64,000 bases of DNA from Todiramphus chloris collaris (GCA_025345505.1 JANVCC010000030.1:2468123-2532122); one strand, 5' to 3'; counted from the first letter of the stretch, positions 48,631 to 62,614 are shown. Made by a program: numbers and translations. The notes: generated from the sequence alone by a model not told the origin.

Positions 48631-51535
48631 TCTTAGCAACAGTAACAGAGCCTGACCTTAAGCAAAACAGTGAAAAGACACTAAATGCCAATGCTAGTAC
48701 ATGGGGTGGGTTTGGGATGAATTCTTTTAAGCAGGCCACAATTAAGCCTGGTTTTCACCTACACTTATCACCTTACAAATTCAGACTAAACAAATGGTGA
48801 ATGGTTTTCCTAAATTGCTCTGTTTTCATTGTCCAGCTTGACCTGAAATTGAGATTTATATTTTAAAAATTGGGCTTTATACTCCCGTGGAGGCTGCCTG
48901 AGCTTTTTTAAGTGCCATGTAAACCACACAGACATAACAGTGTTTCATCCAACACTGCTATATGAAAAAATTGAAGCCTATTCCCACCATATATTGCTCA
49001 CAAATGCCTCATTGTCCCTTTGACAAATGGTCTGTGGCAAATTGCTGAAATCATCTCTTGCAGCACTGCAGCTTAAAAGATTCATGCCATTGAATACTCT
49101 CCCTCAAAGGCTAAAGTCTAGCCTCAAAATTCCAAATATTGCAGCTTAATAAGATTTTAAAGACTAAGAGACCCTCTCCCGGGATCAGCTGTCAAACATC
49201 TTTTGAAGAGAAGAGACATAAACAGCCTCCACCCTAGAGTCTGAATGCCTTAGTCTTTGGGAAAAGAAAAGAAATAAACAAAAAGACAGCAAGAGGTGCT
49301 TTTCACTGGGAAAAAAAACCAAAACAGAATACGCTTTTTGATGTTAAAATGATAGCGTTTTGATCTTCTGTTGAAGGCTATGGCAGGGATACTTACTTTC
49401 AATGGTAGGGTGCTATTTGTAATGAAAAAGCAGAACTACAGTTATCTTTCTTCTGGCATTTTTAAATATCCACTGCTTTTGTGGAACTGCCTTGTATCTT
49501 TCTGTCACACACAGAGGCCTCCCCTGATATCTGCCCTCAGCCTCATCAGCCCAGCAAAACAGCCAAGCTTCATCTTGGCTTTCCTCCCTGCCCTTAAGAA
49601 AGAAGGAAGATCATTGTAGTTCATGTTTGGATTTTATTTATTTCCTTCTAATCAAACCATATCACAGACTTTTAAGGAAGTTTCAGTAACACTTTTTGTC
49701 AATGTACGCCTGAAAAGCTAATTCCCTGTAGTTTTTTCTAGGAGGGAAAACTGACTCACATTTGATGACCAGAGGAAAGTCAATACAAGGCAGTGCTTCC
49801 ATGGACCACAGGTGGGTGTGGATTTTGCAGTCCAGCATCTGTGCACAACTGCCTTGCGCTGGTGGCTTAAGGTCACCTACGAGGTTGAGAAGTGGAGCGA
49901 CACATGGGGACACATGCCTTGTTCTGCCATCATGGCAGAAGAAAGAGGCAGTGGACTTATCTTTCAGGAGCAGTATCAATAATTGTCGCCATTAGAACTC
50001 ATCAGTCAGAGCACAAATAGGCATCATTTAGTCCTAAAACCATGAATGGTGCTCCTCTCCAGCCCCTAGACCCACATCTTTAATTACGGATGTCTTTTAT
50101 ATTCACATCTAACCTATGCTAAATAAAGGTACCTCTTCTCTCATGCCTGTCAAAGTTAGTTTTGAATGTGAAATCCGTTAAATCAGTTGCAACCACTTTA
50201 AATCATGGAAGAGGAGAAGAATGGGAGCTATTTAATGAGAATTAATGGGAGATGTACTGAAACCTGAGCTCTGATCATTCCCCACGCTCTCAGACATGCA
50301 CTCTGTGGGCACTGAGGGAGAGTTTGAAAACTTTCAACTTCCAACCAATTAATCAATACCATAACACTTAGTGGTAAAACTCTTTGAGTAATTAATGCAT
50401 AAAGCAATGGGTTGTTTATGCTGTTTCAAGCACACCAGCAAGTCTCCGTGTTTCAGCTACAAAGTGGTGCTTAGGGAATAATCAATCATTACTACCAAGT
50501 TAGCAAAGATTATTTATTTTGAGTACTAGAAGCAGAAAAGAGTTCAAACTACTCCAATTTCATATACTTTTTCAATGCATTATGACCAGAAGCACAGACA
50601 CACACCCCCCTTCCTTCCACCCACACCATACTAACATTAGAAGACTCAAAACTCTGTTAAAACAGCTATGGTCTCATTATATATTTCATAACAAAATAGT
50701 TCCCTGTGGCAGCTTTGCAGCACATTCCAGTCTTTTGGGTCAGTGCCCACAGAAATTAAGGAAGATCCTCTAAACAGCTCCCAGAATCCATTGGGTGAGA
50801 AATCTTGTTCTTGCCCTTCATTTCACAAAACTGGCAAGTGTGTACCCTATAGAAACTTTAAATGTAAACCAAGAAGCCTGCTCTCTCTGGACAAAAACTA
50901 AGCCTGCAGGACTAAATGAACTGTTATTAACCCGAAAATATTTGTGCCGCACTGGTAATTTGGGTTTTGTTTGAACAATTCCATTGCTCAGTGGCATTTG
51001 TATTAGCAGAAGGAAATATTCTTTTCTTTTTAGCTTAAGTCTCTAAGTTCAGCACACTCTAAAAAGTAATTGAGAGTAAAAATAAAGGCAGAAGGAAGGG
51101 GGGTTTTGTGTTCATTAGAAATTGTCCTTAGTTGAAGCAAAAGCAGAGTACAGTACTCACTGAATAAAAGCTGAGCTGTATACAGTACTGCTGTTGATCA
51201 GTTAAGACAGAACAACAACTAATACACTGAGACTAAATCTGATCTCTACATACTCTCCAAGAAAGTCATTGCTATTATATCAGCTGGTGTATGCACATCA
51301 GTGTCTTGCTCTTTTACGCACACTTTAGAGAGAGTTTTGGTGTTCCCACAGCATGTCAGGCGTTGCCTTCTTCAAGTCTGTTTACTTATTGTAGTATTTG
51401 AAATCCCCAAGTTTAAATAGCTTAACTTGACCATATCTAATTTCACTAAGTTTCCTCAGGGCTAAAGCATGGCACATTCCTTGACATGTGGGAAAAAATC
51501 CATTGAATTTAAATTAATATGACATAAATAATGTA

Positions 51536-51618
51536 TGTGTATATATATATATAAAAATATACTCTCTCTCTCTCTCTAAATATTATCTTTCTCCAAAAAT
51601 ATTCTCTCTCTCTCCCCA
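51536..51618. repeat. Compound AT / CT microsatellite
   Basis: A TA run (from 51537) is followed by two CT runs ('ctctctctctctctct' and 'ctctctctctcc') separated by 'aaatattatctttctcc'. Probably length-variable. Polypyrimidine on the plus strand. Confidence 0.88.
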
Positions 51619-54600
51619 TATGCATGGATATTTATAAGCAAACACACAAAAGACAGCTAAGAAAATCAGCCAACATATAACTCCCACTCTACAACACTTG
51701 AAATTCTTAAGTTAGGATGAACTACTATTTGAAGTGGTCCATGCAAGCAAGTGGTTACTACTTCTGATGTCCTGATGAAGAAGAGGAGACAATAGAAGTA
51801 AAATGATCAGAAGATCAAATAATACATAAAATAATCTTTCTGTAAAATTATATTAGTTTATACTATTGGAGATTATTTAAGAATTTGACACAACTATGAG
51901 GAATGATTAAAAAATTCTAGTTCTATTGGTTTTAAGTTTCAAAACTACACTTTTTACAGTTCAAACTATTTTTTGTAACTAGCACACCTGCCTCTTACAT
52001 ATTTCTAAAAAGCAGGGCAAAGAGAAATGGCTCTTCTTCCAGAAGAAATAAATTCCCAAATCTGTGACTCCAGATGGAATGTAGCTTTATGAAGTTTACA
52101 GCTACATTATATTAGGCCAGTCACCGTATATGAGATCACTTCTGAAGTGAAGAGGTCTTTAAAACAGAAGACTTCAGCAATACTATCACATGAAAAATAA
52201 CTGCAGATAAAGGTTAAATTGTGACTTGAAAATTCAGCCATGCAGTCAACATGTACGGGAACAAGGGTACAGTCAGGAAAACTGCAGGCTGCAGTGCAGC
52301 TTGGCCATATGGATGCAGAGCACACACAGCTGGTTCAGCAACATCTGCCGGTTGGTGGCTGTGCCTCGCTGACCCCAGGAGCAAGCCCGTGGGGCAGAGG
52401 CTTCCCAGCCCAGGCACATGGCACCTAACCACCATAGCAAGCTGGTTGTGATGGGGTTGTTGGGAAAGCTGCAAGATATCCTCTTCTCCCATGCATTACA
52501 CAGAGAAGTTCAACCTAAGTATGTCATGATGGTCAGTGGCACTGCAGCGGGTTAGTGTTTCTTCAGCTCTTGACTGAATTACAGGTGATGCAAACTTATC
52601 TTCTTGTAAATTATAGTACTTCGAACAATCTTTGATTTCATGTTCTTATACTCTGGCTTACGCAAAGAACTCCACAATAACGGTTTGAGTACGGGTCAGA
52701 CAGAGAGAGAGAGGTAAATAAAGCTGAATTGAGAAGATGGACTAATTTTGTAATAAATCGATTAAAGAGTTTCAGGGACACTTGTTAAAGTTCTGAAACT
52801 GGCAGGTCTATGAATGGTATCAGCTTTTAAAAAAGCATTTAAAGCCTAAATGATCACTGACAAATACTCTCTGTAAGTAATGGAGAAATGCCTACCATTT
52901 ATGGGTAATTACTCATTTCCACCTCTTTCTAAAAGCAGTGGCAGGAGGTGAGACATGAATTGTGCAGTGTTTCATTACATAAGGACACACTGGGTCTTTT
53001 TTTGGAATGTAACCTGCCAAAATCTAAAAGAATATATCTTATTAATAAATGATGCTTTCTCAAAAGGCACTCTGCATTTCATAGAATAGAGGACAACAGC
53101 TAGAAAGGGTAAGAAGACTTCTAAAGCGGGGATGATGAATATGATGGTTTCCTTCCTGCCAGATCTGCATTATTCTGCAGCCCCATGGTGCAAAGACTTG
53201 AACTTTAGAGCTGTATACTATGTAATCTGAAGCTTGAAAGGGGTAGAGACTTCACTGCTGACACCTGCTGATGACCAAGGAGAGGTTCCCGAGTCCTGGA
53301 GTGTCTGTCAAGAGACTTGCTGAATCCTAGAAAGATGTCACAAAGGAACTCTACCATTCCTTAGTGGGCAATCGTGCCTAGATAGCAAAAACCTGAAAGA
53401 TGTTTAGTCCATTACAAATGCTTGCATTAGGCTGCCTTCACGCTTTGAATTTATGGGTGAATAGAATACTATTATTCGTGCTGCATAACGAATGGACGAG
53501 GTAAGTGCAGCTACTGGGACTTGTAACAGCTTAGCTGGTTCTCACATGCTCTTTAATTCACATGTAAAACTTTCTAGTTTGTGTAAAACTTGGATTCCAG
53601 AGGCAGAGCTCCACCCTTTCAGACTTCCAGCCCAAAGCTCCAGAGGAGAAACATCCACACTTTGTCATGTGGCCATAATAAATATCTGGGAATAAGAACC
53701 TGAGCAGAAGTGCAATCTAATAATTGCAGCAGGAATGCAACAAAGCAGGGTATTTATGATGGAGTTATTGTGTTGCTGAAAGCACCAGGGATAAACAGCA
53801 GCTCTGTGCAGTGTCACAAGAAGGTGAAAAAAGGAAATGTGATTTCTGTAAACCTGGGGATTCAAATACTACATCAGCATAACCAATAAGAAAATGATTT
53901 CACATATGAGAAATCAGAAAGGCTGCTTATTACAGAGTATTAGTCACAGAGTCTTCGGACGTAATTGCATGAAGTGGGTAGGAAAGCTGCAAGTCTAATA
54001 ATGATATCGAGGGTCAGTTCTTGCTTCTGGAAAAAGGGCAGAACTCAAGACAATACAAATAAATTCATTAGAAACTGGAGTAACCGCCAGGAAAATTGCC
54101 TGTTGTTCAAACAGCTAAACGTGCAATAAGCTGTATGGCATGAACACAAATGTAGCAGTCTTGAAAACAGAAAAAGCTGAAGGGCTTTAATGACATGACC
54201 ACACTGACACAACTTATACCCAGCATGTCCAGGGGATGGGTAATTCCCAGCAGTGCCACAGCCAGTGACGTCTGAGTGATTGAGTAACAGTGCTTTGGGC
54301 AAAGGGAAAGGAAGGAAAAAGGCTCTGGATGACCTCAGTGGGTAGTCTAAGCTGGGATCCCGACTGCTGTTTTCTCCCTCCCAGAGCTGAGCCCTGCAGA
54401 GGTTACCCTCACAAGCAAGTCGGAGCCCAGGCATGGAAGCAGCTGTGACAAGAGCCCTGGTGATATGGGACTTGTCATGAGAAACAGAGACTGATGGGGC
54501 AGGCATCTTGGAGAAAGCTTTGACAGGGCACTCTGATGAGAGTCTGACAGAACGATAGCATTTCTCTTAAATAAAAGTCTATCCTGTTAACCCTGGACTC

Positions 54601-56771
54601 CCTGATTGCAAACAGGCATCCTCTGAGCCCAGCTGGGGTCAGGGAGCCAGGGAGGGGCTCAAGCCACATTATTTGGTTTGGGTTTTTTTATGTAAGTGGG
54701 AAGATTTCAGAACTGAATCTGGTCCTTTTCCCCAGCAAATATAATTACCAGTTGAAGGACTTTTGAGTTAAAGATTTATAATTTTTAAAGTACCATAAGT
54801 GAGTAACAGCTGTTGCCTAAGTTCTCACAAAGCCCACTGTGAATTGTGGGTCAGCTGGATATTTCAGGTTATTCTGCAGCTCTGATAAAGAATAGAAGGA
54901 AGGCTCAGGGATAATTCCAGTAATATAATGTCTGCCACTATGGGAGCTATATGGCACAATACATCTCCTGGTATTGGATTCCTGATAAATAAAATGAGGG
55001 TGGTTATTTTTAATTTAGTATTGCAGCATGCAGGTTGCAGGCAACAGAGGCTTTGATGCTTAGAGAATATTCACAATATAATTTACCTTTAAGCTTTATT
55101 TGTGTTCTGCGGGGCCTTGTTTTAGAAAACCACACAAAATCATCCTCAATTTTAGTCCTATATTATTAAGCATTGCACTAGTCTAGAGCATAAATACGTA
55201 AGGATATTAACTAACTCGTGCTGTAACTGTTTTTGAAAAAGGAATGCTGCAATTTAAGATTGTAACAAAATAAGAATGTTATTTTTATCTTATGAAATCT
55301 CTCCACACCAGCTGTCTCAACATTAACTGGAAATATGCATGGCAGTCTCCTCTCTTCATATTTTATACCCCTACTTATCTTTTTATCTTGTGTTGCTGCA
55401 AGCAAGTCCTGCCTATTCCAAAGTTAACTGCCTCATCTTTCCAGGTCAAATACCAAAACTGCTATGGATTTCAGTTCATTAGTGCCCTTCTTTCAATCTA
55501 CATATTTTTTTTATTTTCTTAGGTCTTGTTGGCTATTATTTTTTCCAGTCCTCATATCTGGGCAGACGCTTTCATCCCAGTGAAACCCCTCAGCAGGCAT
55601 CGTGCAGTCCAGGGGACCAGGCACAGATCAGTTCTCAGATTCTACCTCATCATTCTGAAGCCTTGGTGAAAACATTGGGCTTTTTTTCTCTCCTGTATAA
55701 CTGGTAAGGAATGTAACCTTACCTTCACTTGTGAATTTCTTGGAGAAATGAAATAGCACTCACTATTAACTTCCTGAAGAATAATTTGATGTCAAGGGAT
55801 TTTTTACGCTTGCTTTTTCCTTTCTTATTACAGAAGTTTACTGTATCGCTACATCGACAGGGGAGAAAAACAAACCAATTCCCCCCCAAACCCTGGAGTA
55901 TTTTTAGGAGATCTAGAAAGCAATGTCACACATGAAAAGACAATCTTGCAGTAATATTTAATTGCCTACATTCTGTCTTTCTGCTGTCACGAGTTGGGCT
56001 GCAGCAATGTAATTCAGGGTAGAATTTGGCCCATTATATTTAACTTGTCTACATTTTTGGTTTTGTTTTTTCAAAATTCTCACATGTCCTCGATAATTAA
56101 TTCTCAGATCTAAATACTGGATAACAGCACATTTCAGAAATTAGAAGGAAAAAAACCACACAAAACTAGTTGTCAACATCATACTGAGTAATTCAATAGT
56201 ACTGGAATATCCCGAGGGTGGATATGAATAAACAATTCATGAAGAGCTGGTAAATTACATTTCAGCTTCTGTTTATTGCAAAACTAGATACTAGTCAAAT
56301 ACTTAGCTCTATCAAATAAAGATAGCCCATTGGGCTTAGAATAAAGAACATTTCTTAAGAGTTCTTTTCCTATATTTATTTTGTGCAGGATAGATTTAGG
56401 TTTTTAAGCAGTCTCAAACACAAACAGATGATATCAGACAAGGTCAATGAGGAAATCTGATGACCTGCAGCAAGCTGGGTTAGTCCTTAATTCTTTCATA
56501 GTGTACACAAAAAAATAATGAACTAAAAAGAATGTGACTTTCAGTTTTTAGAACAGTTTTTAAGATAACATGAAAAACAAATACAATTTAGAATATCTTC
56601 ATGGTACATTTACAAGCATTCATAACATTAGATGTCTAGTGGAAGAGTCAGCAGTGTGTGATTCTTCTACAGCAGTTCATGTTCACCCTATAACCTTAAA
56701 TAAAATAATTTAACCCTTTCAAGCCAGTCTTCATAGCAAATATTATTCAGTGAGAAATTGCTGACAAAAAA

Positions 56772-57060
56772 ATCATAGAATAATTTAGGGTGAAAGGGAT
56801 CTCTGCAGGTCACCTGGGAAAGATGACCTTCCAAAGCAGAACCAATTTTGAAGTTGAATGTAACTTTGAAGTTGGATCAGGTTGCTCAGGTCTTTATTCG
56901 GTCATGTTTTTCATACCCCTAAGGATGAAGATTATTAAACCTTTCTGGGCAACTAGTTCCAATGTTCTGTCATCCCCATTATAATACATTGCCTAATATC
57001 TATTCTGGACTTCCTATGTTACACCTTGAGCCTAGTTTCTTCTGTTGTCTGCGAACACAG
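56772..57060 (-). mobile_element. CR1 LINE 3' fragment (~290 nt), inverted and diverged
   Basis: The plus strand starts 'aatcatagaataatttaggg' and continues 'tgaagttggatcaggttgct' and 'tttctgggcaactagttcca'. This order follows the reversed CR1 3' UTR and end of ORF2. It is more diverged than the other copies, and the left part is disturbed by a duplicated 'ttgaagttg' stretch. The right boundary is uncertain and similarity may reach about 57100. Confidence 0.8.
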
Positions 57061-59720
57061 AAGCCTCAATCATCCTGTGTCAGGTCACATCACTCATTTA
57101 TGTAATGCCATGACTGCACCACATAGAAAACCGAGAGCTGTGGGAATTTTCTCTACCTGTATGGTGGTTGTGAAAATCCCTTAAACTGAAAAAATACCAA
57201 GTCTCCTGCTATTGGGTCAGACTGCAAGATTCACCTGCTTGTTGTTGAGGAATATTCTCCAGTGAAATCATCCTCCTTTTAGTAGGGAGTAGAGAACAGT
57301 AGGAGAAGAAATAAAAGGTAGCAGAAAGGTTGCAAGAAAGAGAAGCCCTAATACACTGCAGCCTTTACCAGTGTAAACAGAAGAATCACTTGAATCATTG
57401 TAGTGCTCATTCATATATAATAAAAGCAGTCTGATAAAGACCTACTTGCTGCATACATGTCAAAGAACCTCGTTGTAAAACTGGGAATTTTATTTCCATA
57501 CATGTGTTTAGAAGCCTCAATTGTTCTGTAGAATTGCAGTTTGATAAAGTCATCAGGATAAGCCTGAAATCCATTGTTAATGGCTCTAAACAGTATTTAT
57601 GTCCAAAAGTACCAGATCCAACTAATCTGCTACTTTGTTCCTCAGCAGTAATGCTGGTGAATCAGTCTCTGCACTCTTTAAGTTTGTTGTTATATCCACA
57701 GTGTCCAACAAAATTCATGATTTTTCACTGCTTTTGCTTTTTGGATATAGTTTGGCATCAGGTGCAAGATTCGTTTGTGGAAGAGGCCCTAGGACTGCTG
57801 AAATATCAGGATCATAAAAGCTGGATGCTGTCAGTCTTTAGGAAGGTATTATGAAGGAAAGCTAGCGAGCACCTTGCTAGCCTTCTCATGCCAGTAAGAA
57901 TGTGCTTGGGGGCAGATTAGCGGGAGACAGGTTGGGGAGTAAATGGAACAAAAATACTGCAAGCTGAAATGGCGAGTAAGCTTCTGGGATGCTTAACCTA
58001 AGCACTGCAGTAGTCACTCCTTTAGACCTGGGAAGGGAGGCAAGGTGAGCCTGTGGGATTGTTAGTCAAGAAAATTACAAGACAAAGCTCATACTGTTAC
58101 CTATATCACAACGCTGTCTGAGGTACCGATAAATAACACTGAAGTGACAATCTCTATAATGAGATTCACGATCATTCCCATCACAAAACTGCACAATCTT
58201 ATTAATGTGAATTGATACTCCAGCTAGAGATGTCCTGACAGTCAGATATTAACTGAAGGCTGTAGGTAATTTTAACAATATTTTCCTGTTCAGATGTTAC
58301 ATTTGATTTGTTTCTACCTGCTACCCTAGTTTATAGTGACAGCATTAAAAATGGGTTACTGCACTGTGGTATTTTACAAAGGTTCATGTCACTTCTTGTT
58401 ACTTCATTTCAAGCTGCAACATGACAGAGCACAGTCTGATATAATGTAGTGTGGCCTCCTATATTAGAAAGGGTCAAACATTTTCTAAACAGTAATATTT
58501 ACATTGCAACGGATATTAATGCGGCAGTATTAAATGTTGTATCAAACCATGGCAGCACATTATTTTCCATTTCTGTTAATTTATATGTCTCAGACACAAT
58601 AGGTTACATCAGTCAATGCTGTGCACCAGAAAATTATTTCTGTAGTAGAGAGAGAGAGACTGAGGAGAACAAAAAAAACCAGATAAAAGTAAAAATAAAA
58701 TTAACAACTGTCTTCCTTCCCTAAAATGCACCCCAAAAGAAATTAATTATTTTACATTGGAAATTGCTAAGCTTGTAGATGTGAAAACCCCTCTATGGTC
58801 TTAAAGCACTTGGATGAGACTGTCCTGCACAGTCATGTCCAAATGCCTGCCTATTTGTGTATAGGGTAAGAATGCATGTTCCATTAGCCTCACTGTAGCT
58901 CTGCTCACCTCCTTACATCATAAGGAGGAGGAGAGGTCAGCTTCTGTAGCACCAAACTCATCACAGGTATCTGGGAAAAACTCAAGTTGTCCATTTCCAT
59001 TCCATTTGATTTCTTCTAGCTTACAGCCATGTGAGTATAGAATTAGCATCAATATTTACCTACAGACTTAGTGGATTTAAGATCAAATTAGCAAAACACT
59101 CCTAGTCATAAGCGGAGTTTTACTTGCTTTTCTCCTAAATAACATTTGCAAAGGGCCACAAGGGGAGAGTTCAGATGAAATCAAGTGGCAGTTTCCACGT
59201 GTGTTTGAGAGCTCTGGAACTACAGAGAAAATTTGAGCACAGAGAGCTTGCCTGTACTTCTGTCTTTCCTCACCAAAGACAATCCTCTTGTTATTCCTGC
59301 TTTGAGCTCAGACTATTTTGCAAGCATTTGGTATTTCCTATTAAAGCTATGAGAAGAAAGGAAAAGATGTCAGAATGCTAAAGTTGAAGAGCGTGAGTTC
59401 TAATAAGAGCCACATTAAAGGCTGATGTTTAAAAAACCCTGAGATTACACAAAATCGCCATTTATTTGACTGTATAAAATACACTGGGAAATTAGGATTG
59501 AAAGAATGCAAGATCAAACACTTGGTATTGATAAGTTTCTCAGAGGCTTATACTAATTAAATGGTATTTTACGCTACAAATGATACCACTGAGAGCTGAG
59601 TACACATAAGTAACCTTAGATTATTTCTCTACTTTGTACTGCATAGCAGTCTAGAAATGTGAGCTTCGGTGTGCCGACTACCGCTCACGGTTGGCAAAAG
59701 TATAACTGTTGGCATAAATT

Positions 59721-59909
59721 TAAACCAATTTAACTTAAAACAGGTGCAAAAGACTGTGTTACTTGGGCTTAAGCCAAACTCATTTAAGGTAATTTCAATC
59801 AATATGATTTGACTTATGTTAAATTTAATTAAATCAGTCCTAAAAAGTAAAAAATAAATTGAAAGTGCCTTGATGAGAAGTGGTACAGAATTAACTTAAA
59901 TTAGGTTTA
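59721..59909. mobile_element. Possible fossil DNA transposon (MITE-like) with inverted ends
   Basis: The left end TAAACCAATTTAACTTAAAA (59721-59740) matches the reverse complement of the right end (TTAACTTAAATTAGGTTTA, 59891-59909) closely, allowing one indel and a few substitutions. The interior is rich in TTAA-containing words and includes 'ggtgcaaaagactgtgttac', a style seen in old amniote DNA transposon remnants. No transposase remnant is visible and no clear target-site duplication was found. Family assignment is left open. Confidence 0.4.
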
Positions 59910-60146
59910 AAAATTACATATGGTAAATTGTGCAAGCATCTTTCATAGAGAAGTGTCAGAAGCTAAAGAGGTAAGTCAGTAACATGACATAGTTTGGGCT
60001 CCTAAATGCTGCCTGAATCAGAATGTGGAATCTGAGCTACAGCATCTTCCGGAGATGGGAACATAAAGCCACCCTGGCCAGTCTCTTCTTCCAGGAGTGT
60101 TCTCACTAAAAATGGCAAGACCTTTCCTGGAAATTATACATCAACC

Positions 60147-60175
60147 TTTTTTTTTTTTTTATTAAAAAAAAAAAA
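60147..60175. repeat. T14/A12 inverted homopolymers (hairpin)
   Basis: T14 (60147-60160), then ATT, then A12 (60164-60175) makes a 12-bp perfect hairpin with a 3-nt loop. It lies directly against the left edge of a CR1 fragment. Confidence 0.85.
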
Positions 60176-60182
60176 GAGAGAG

Positions 60183-60357
60183 ATTTAGGTTGGACATTAG
60201 GAAAACTTTCTATACCGAAGTTATCAAAGACTAGAACAGGCTGCCCAGAGGATTGAACTGGTGAAGGATATAGTGCAGTAGTGGCCCTGGTAGAGTCAGA
60301 TAACAGTTGGACTTGATGATCTTAAGGGTCTTTTCCAATCACAGCGATTCTGTGAAA
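60183..60357 (+). mobile_element. CR1 LINE 3' fragment (~175 nt)
   Basis: The segment shows 'tttaggttggacattaggaa' and 'aactttct', then 'gaacaggctgcccagaggat', 'gttggacttgatgatcttaa' and 'gggtcttttccaatcacagc', with the terminal 'gattctgtga'. The middle is shortened relative to a typical CR1. It is antisense to NLGN1. Confidence 0.92.
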
Positions 60358-60400
60358 AGTGGCAATTTCTCAAAATCTTAGTATTTTCAACACAATATTT

Positions 60401-60421
60401 AAAAAAAAAAAAAAAAAAAAA
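60401..60421. repeat. A21 homopolymer
   Basis: A run of 21 A about 44 nt after the CR1 3' end, followed by T8-A-T10 at 60454-60472. Confidence 0.87.
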
Positions 60422-62614
60422 TCCATGTATAAACATGCTTTGACCAAAAATGCTTTTTTTTATTTTTTTTTTACTTTCAGGATTCAAATTAATTTGCTTT
60501 AAAAAAATGTAATTTGCCATGGCCTTTTGCTTTCTTTGTTTATATTACTGCACTCCATGCCAGCAGTAGTGCACTACAATTAACGATTCAGTCATCTATA
60601 GCATAAGAGTTGAAATATCTTACTTTTAAATCATCACAGACACATCTGCCACCCAGCATTGATTAAAACATGTCCTTTTTTTTTTTCTGGAACGAAACAT
60701 ATCCTGTTTAGTTTACAACGGAACATTCTGATGCCTTGACAATCAATAATAAAGAGCAGGTGTCCTTCAAATGACTTTAAAAGTAAACCCAAGTATTTCT
60801 ATTATACTGTTTGATATGATGTGAAATCAAGAGCAACAGCACAAAGTATGGCAGACTGCCTTCTCTAACAACTCAGCCTCTCATTTTGTACAAGTTCATA
60901 ACAAAACCCCAAAGAATTTCCATTAAACATCTTGAGTTTCCTTGAAACACCATTTTTCCAGGAAAAAAGCATGCTGCTGGAAAATTCCTGACTAGCTTTT
61001 CTCTCTCATTTCTTTCCATTATAGATACTTACTTAGAGTTCTAAGCGTCCCTACAACTTGCAAGTGCACTACAAACCAGGCATCTGACTCGGTTTCTAAT
61101 AATAAATAAAAGCTCCAGTGAACAAGGAATGAAAAAGTTCTCTGCACCCGTATCTCCCAATAAAATATATGGAAAAAAACCCCATCTAATTTTGCCCTCA
61201 AAATGGACATCATTTCTTTATAATTTAATACATTAAACTTCTGATTACTTGCCACGTCCTCAGAATACCCAGCACAGCACAAATTTCACCATACTGTTAT
61301 GTAAACCACTGTCAAAGGTGGGAGGTTTTCAGCTACTTTGTAATTACTGATTTGACGGAGTCCTCTTGGCCTTGCTGCCAAGCGGGACCATCCCAGTGGG
61401 TGGCAGCCACCTGCGGATGCAGGACACCCAGGCTGCAGGGTGCCAAGGGAGCCCACAGAGGGGCCAACCTCACTCTCCTACTCACTTTGGAAACTGCTTT
61501 TGAGAGCTAAAATTACCAACAGAAGGAACATAAGAATATTCCATGGCTGAAAGGGAGAGAAGCAAGTTCAAGTGAGAACCTTAGGAGCTGAAATCACACA
61601 TGGAGGTGCCCAGAGTTAGACACCAGGGAAGCCGGGAGGCTCGGGCACGCAGCCAAATAACAGAGGTGGGCCATCAGGCAGGAACAACTGAACTCCACCC
61701 TCATCAGAGGAAGAGGTGATAAGGAAAGGTGGGAGAAAAAGGCAGCAGATGGGAGAAGGAGGAGGCGTGGAAGAGCAAAATGTAATTAGCAGTTTTCCAA
61801 GTGGTTTAAATGGTTATGAATTCAAGAACTGCTAAAATTCACAGAAAACAACAAACACGAGTGTTTTCCACCTGTATGTGACAAGTGCTCCAAGAGGAGC
61901 CACAGGGCACTAATTCCATCATCAGATAACAAAACTGTGACGATGCACAAAGGGAAAATAAAAGGCATCCTGCAGGCTGGCTTCAGAGACAGCAACAGTG
62001 TCTGAAGGGCAGCTACAGCTTCATCTCTAGCCCAGCTATTGGTACTGTGTATATTTTTTCTAAGCTAATAGCCGCTTCTGTAATTAGAAAAATACTCTGT
62101 GGATAGAAATACAGGCAGTGGGGAGAGTCAGCCTATATGAAAAGGGAGTCAATGAAGCCACATGCATCAGAGTTAAGTTGGCATTCTCAAGCTCTTCACA
62201 AGAAACTATTTTTTCAGAAATAGTTATTCTTAAATGGCCTTCTAGACAAACTCAGTGACCTTATTCATTTCAATTAACTGAAATCTATGAACATGAGGGA
62301 TGAAGATATTTTTCAAAGATCCCAAACTCACATTTTGCACAATTTACAGGGAACAGAAGATTCTCAAACCTTGAAGATAGCCATTAGCGTTTCACAATAG
62401 TTTAGCATTTAGTATGCAGCCAGGTCATTTTTAATTACCAAAAGAAGAACTCTTCAGATAAGAATGTATTTGAAAGATGTGCTAGAAATGCTACAAAATC
62501 TTGTCATTATAGGTGACAAAAATGTTAGCTGATGTAATGACATTTGGAACAAAAATGTGGACAACTTTCAAATTCCAGCAGAACTTTCATAATGAAAATG
62601 ACTAACCACATATT

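Larger units (their letters stand above)
47057..56771 (-). other. NLGN1 large intron, part 4
   Basis: Intronic sequence with a T20 run (48031-48050), a CR1 3' end (48532-48630) and a compound AT/CT microsatellite (51536-51618). GC-richer patches lie at about 52230-52480 and 54200-54660. The latter holds a 153-codon open frame on the minus strand (54045-54506) that resembles no family and has no supporting exon signals. No exon recognised. Confidence 0.75.

Noticed and set aside
53077-53130. Possible inverted CR1 end ('ttcatagaataga...')
   Set aside because: Only the first ~12 nt resemble CR1; the following sequence does not support it.
54045-54506. 153-codon open frame on the minus strand
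   Set aside because: It sits in a locally GC-rich, stop-poor patch, resembles no family, has low-complexity Ser/Leu/Pro composition, and lacks exon or promoter support.
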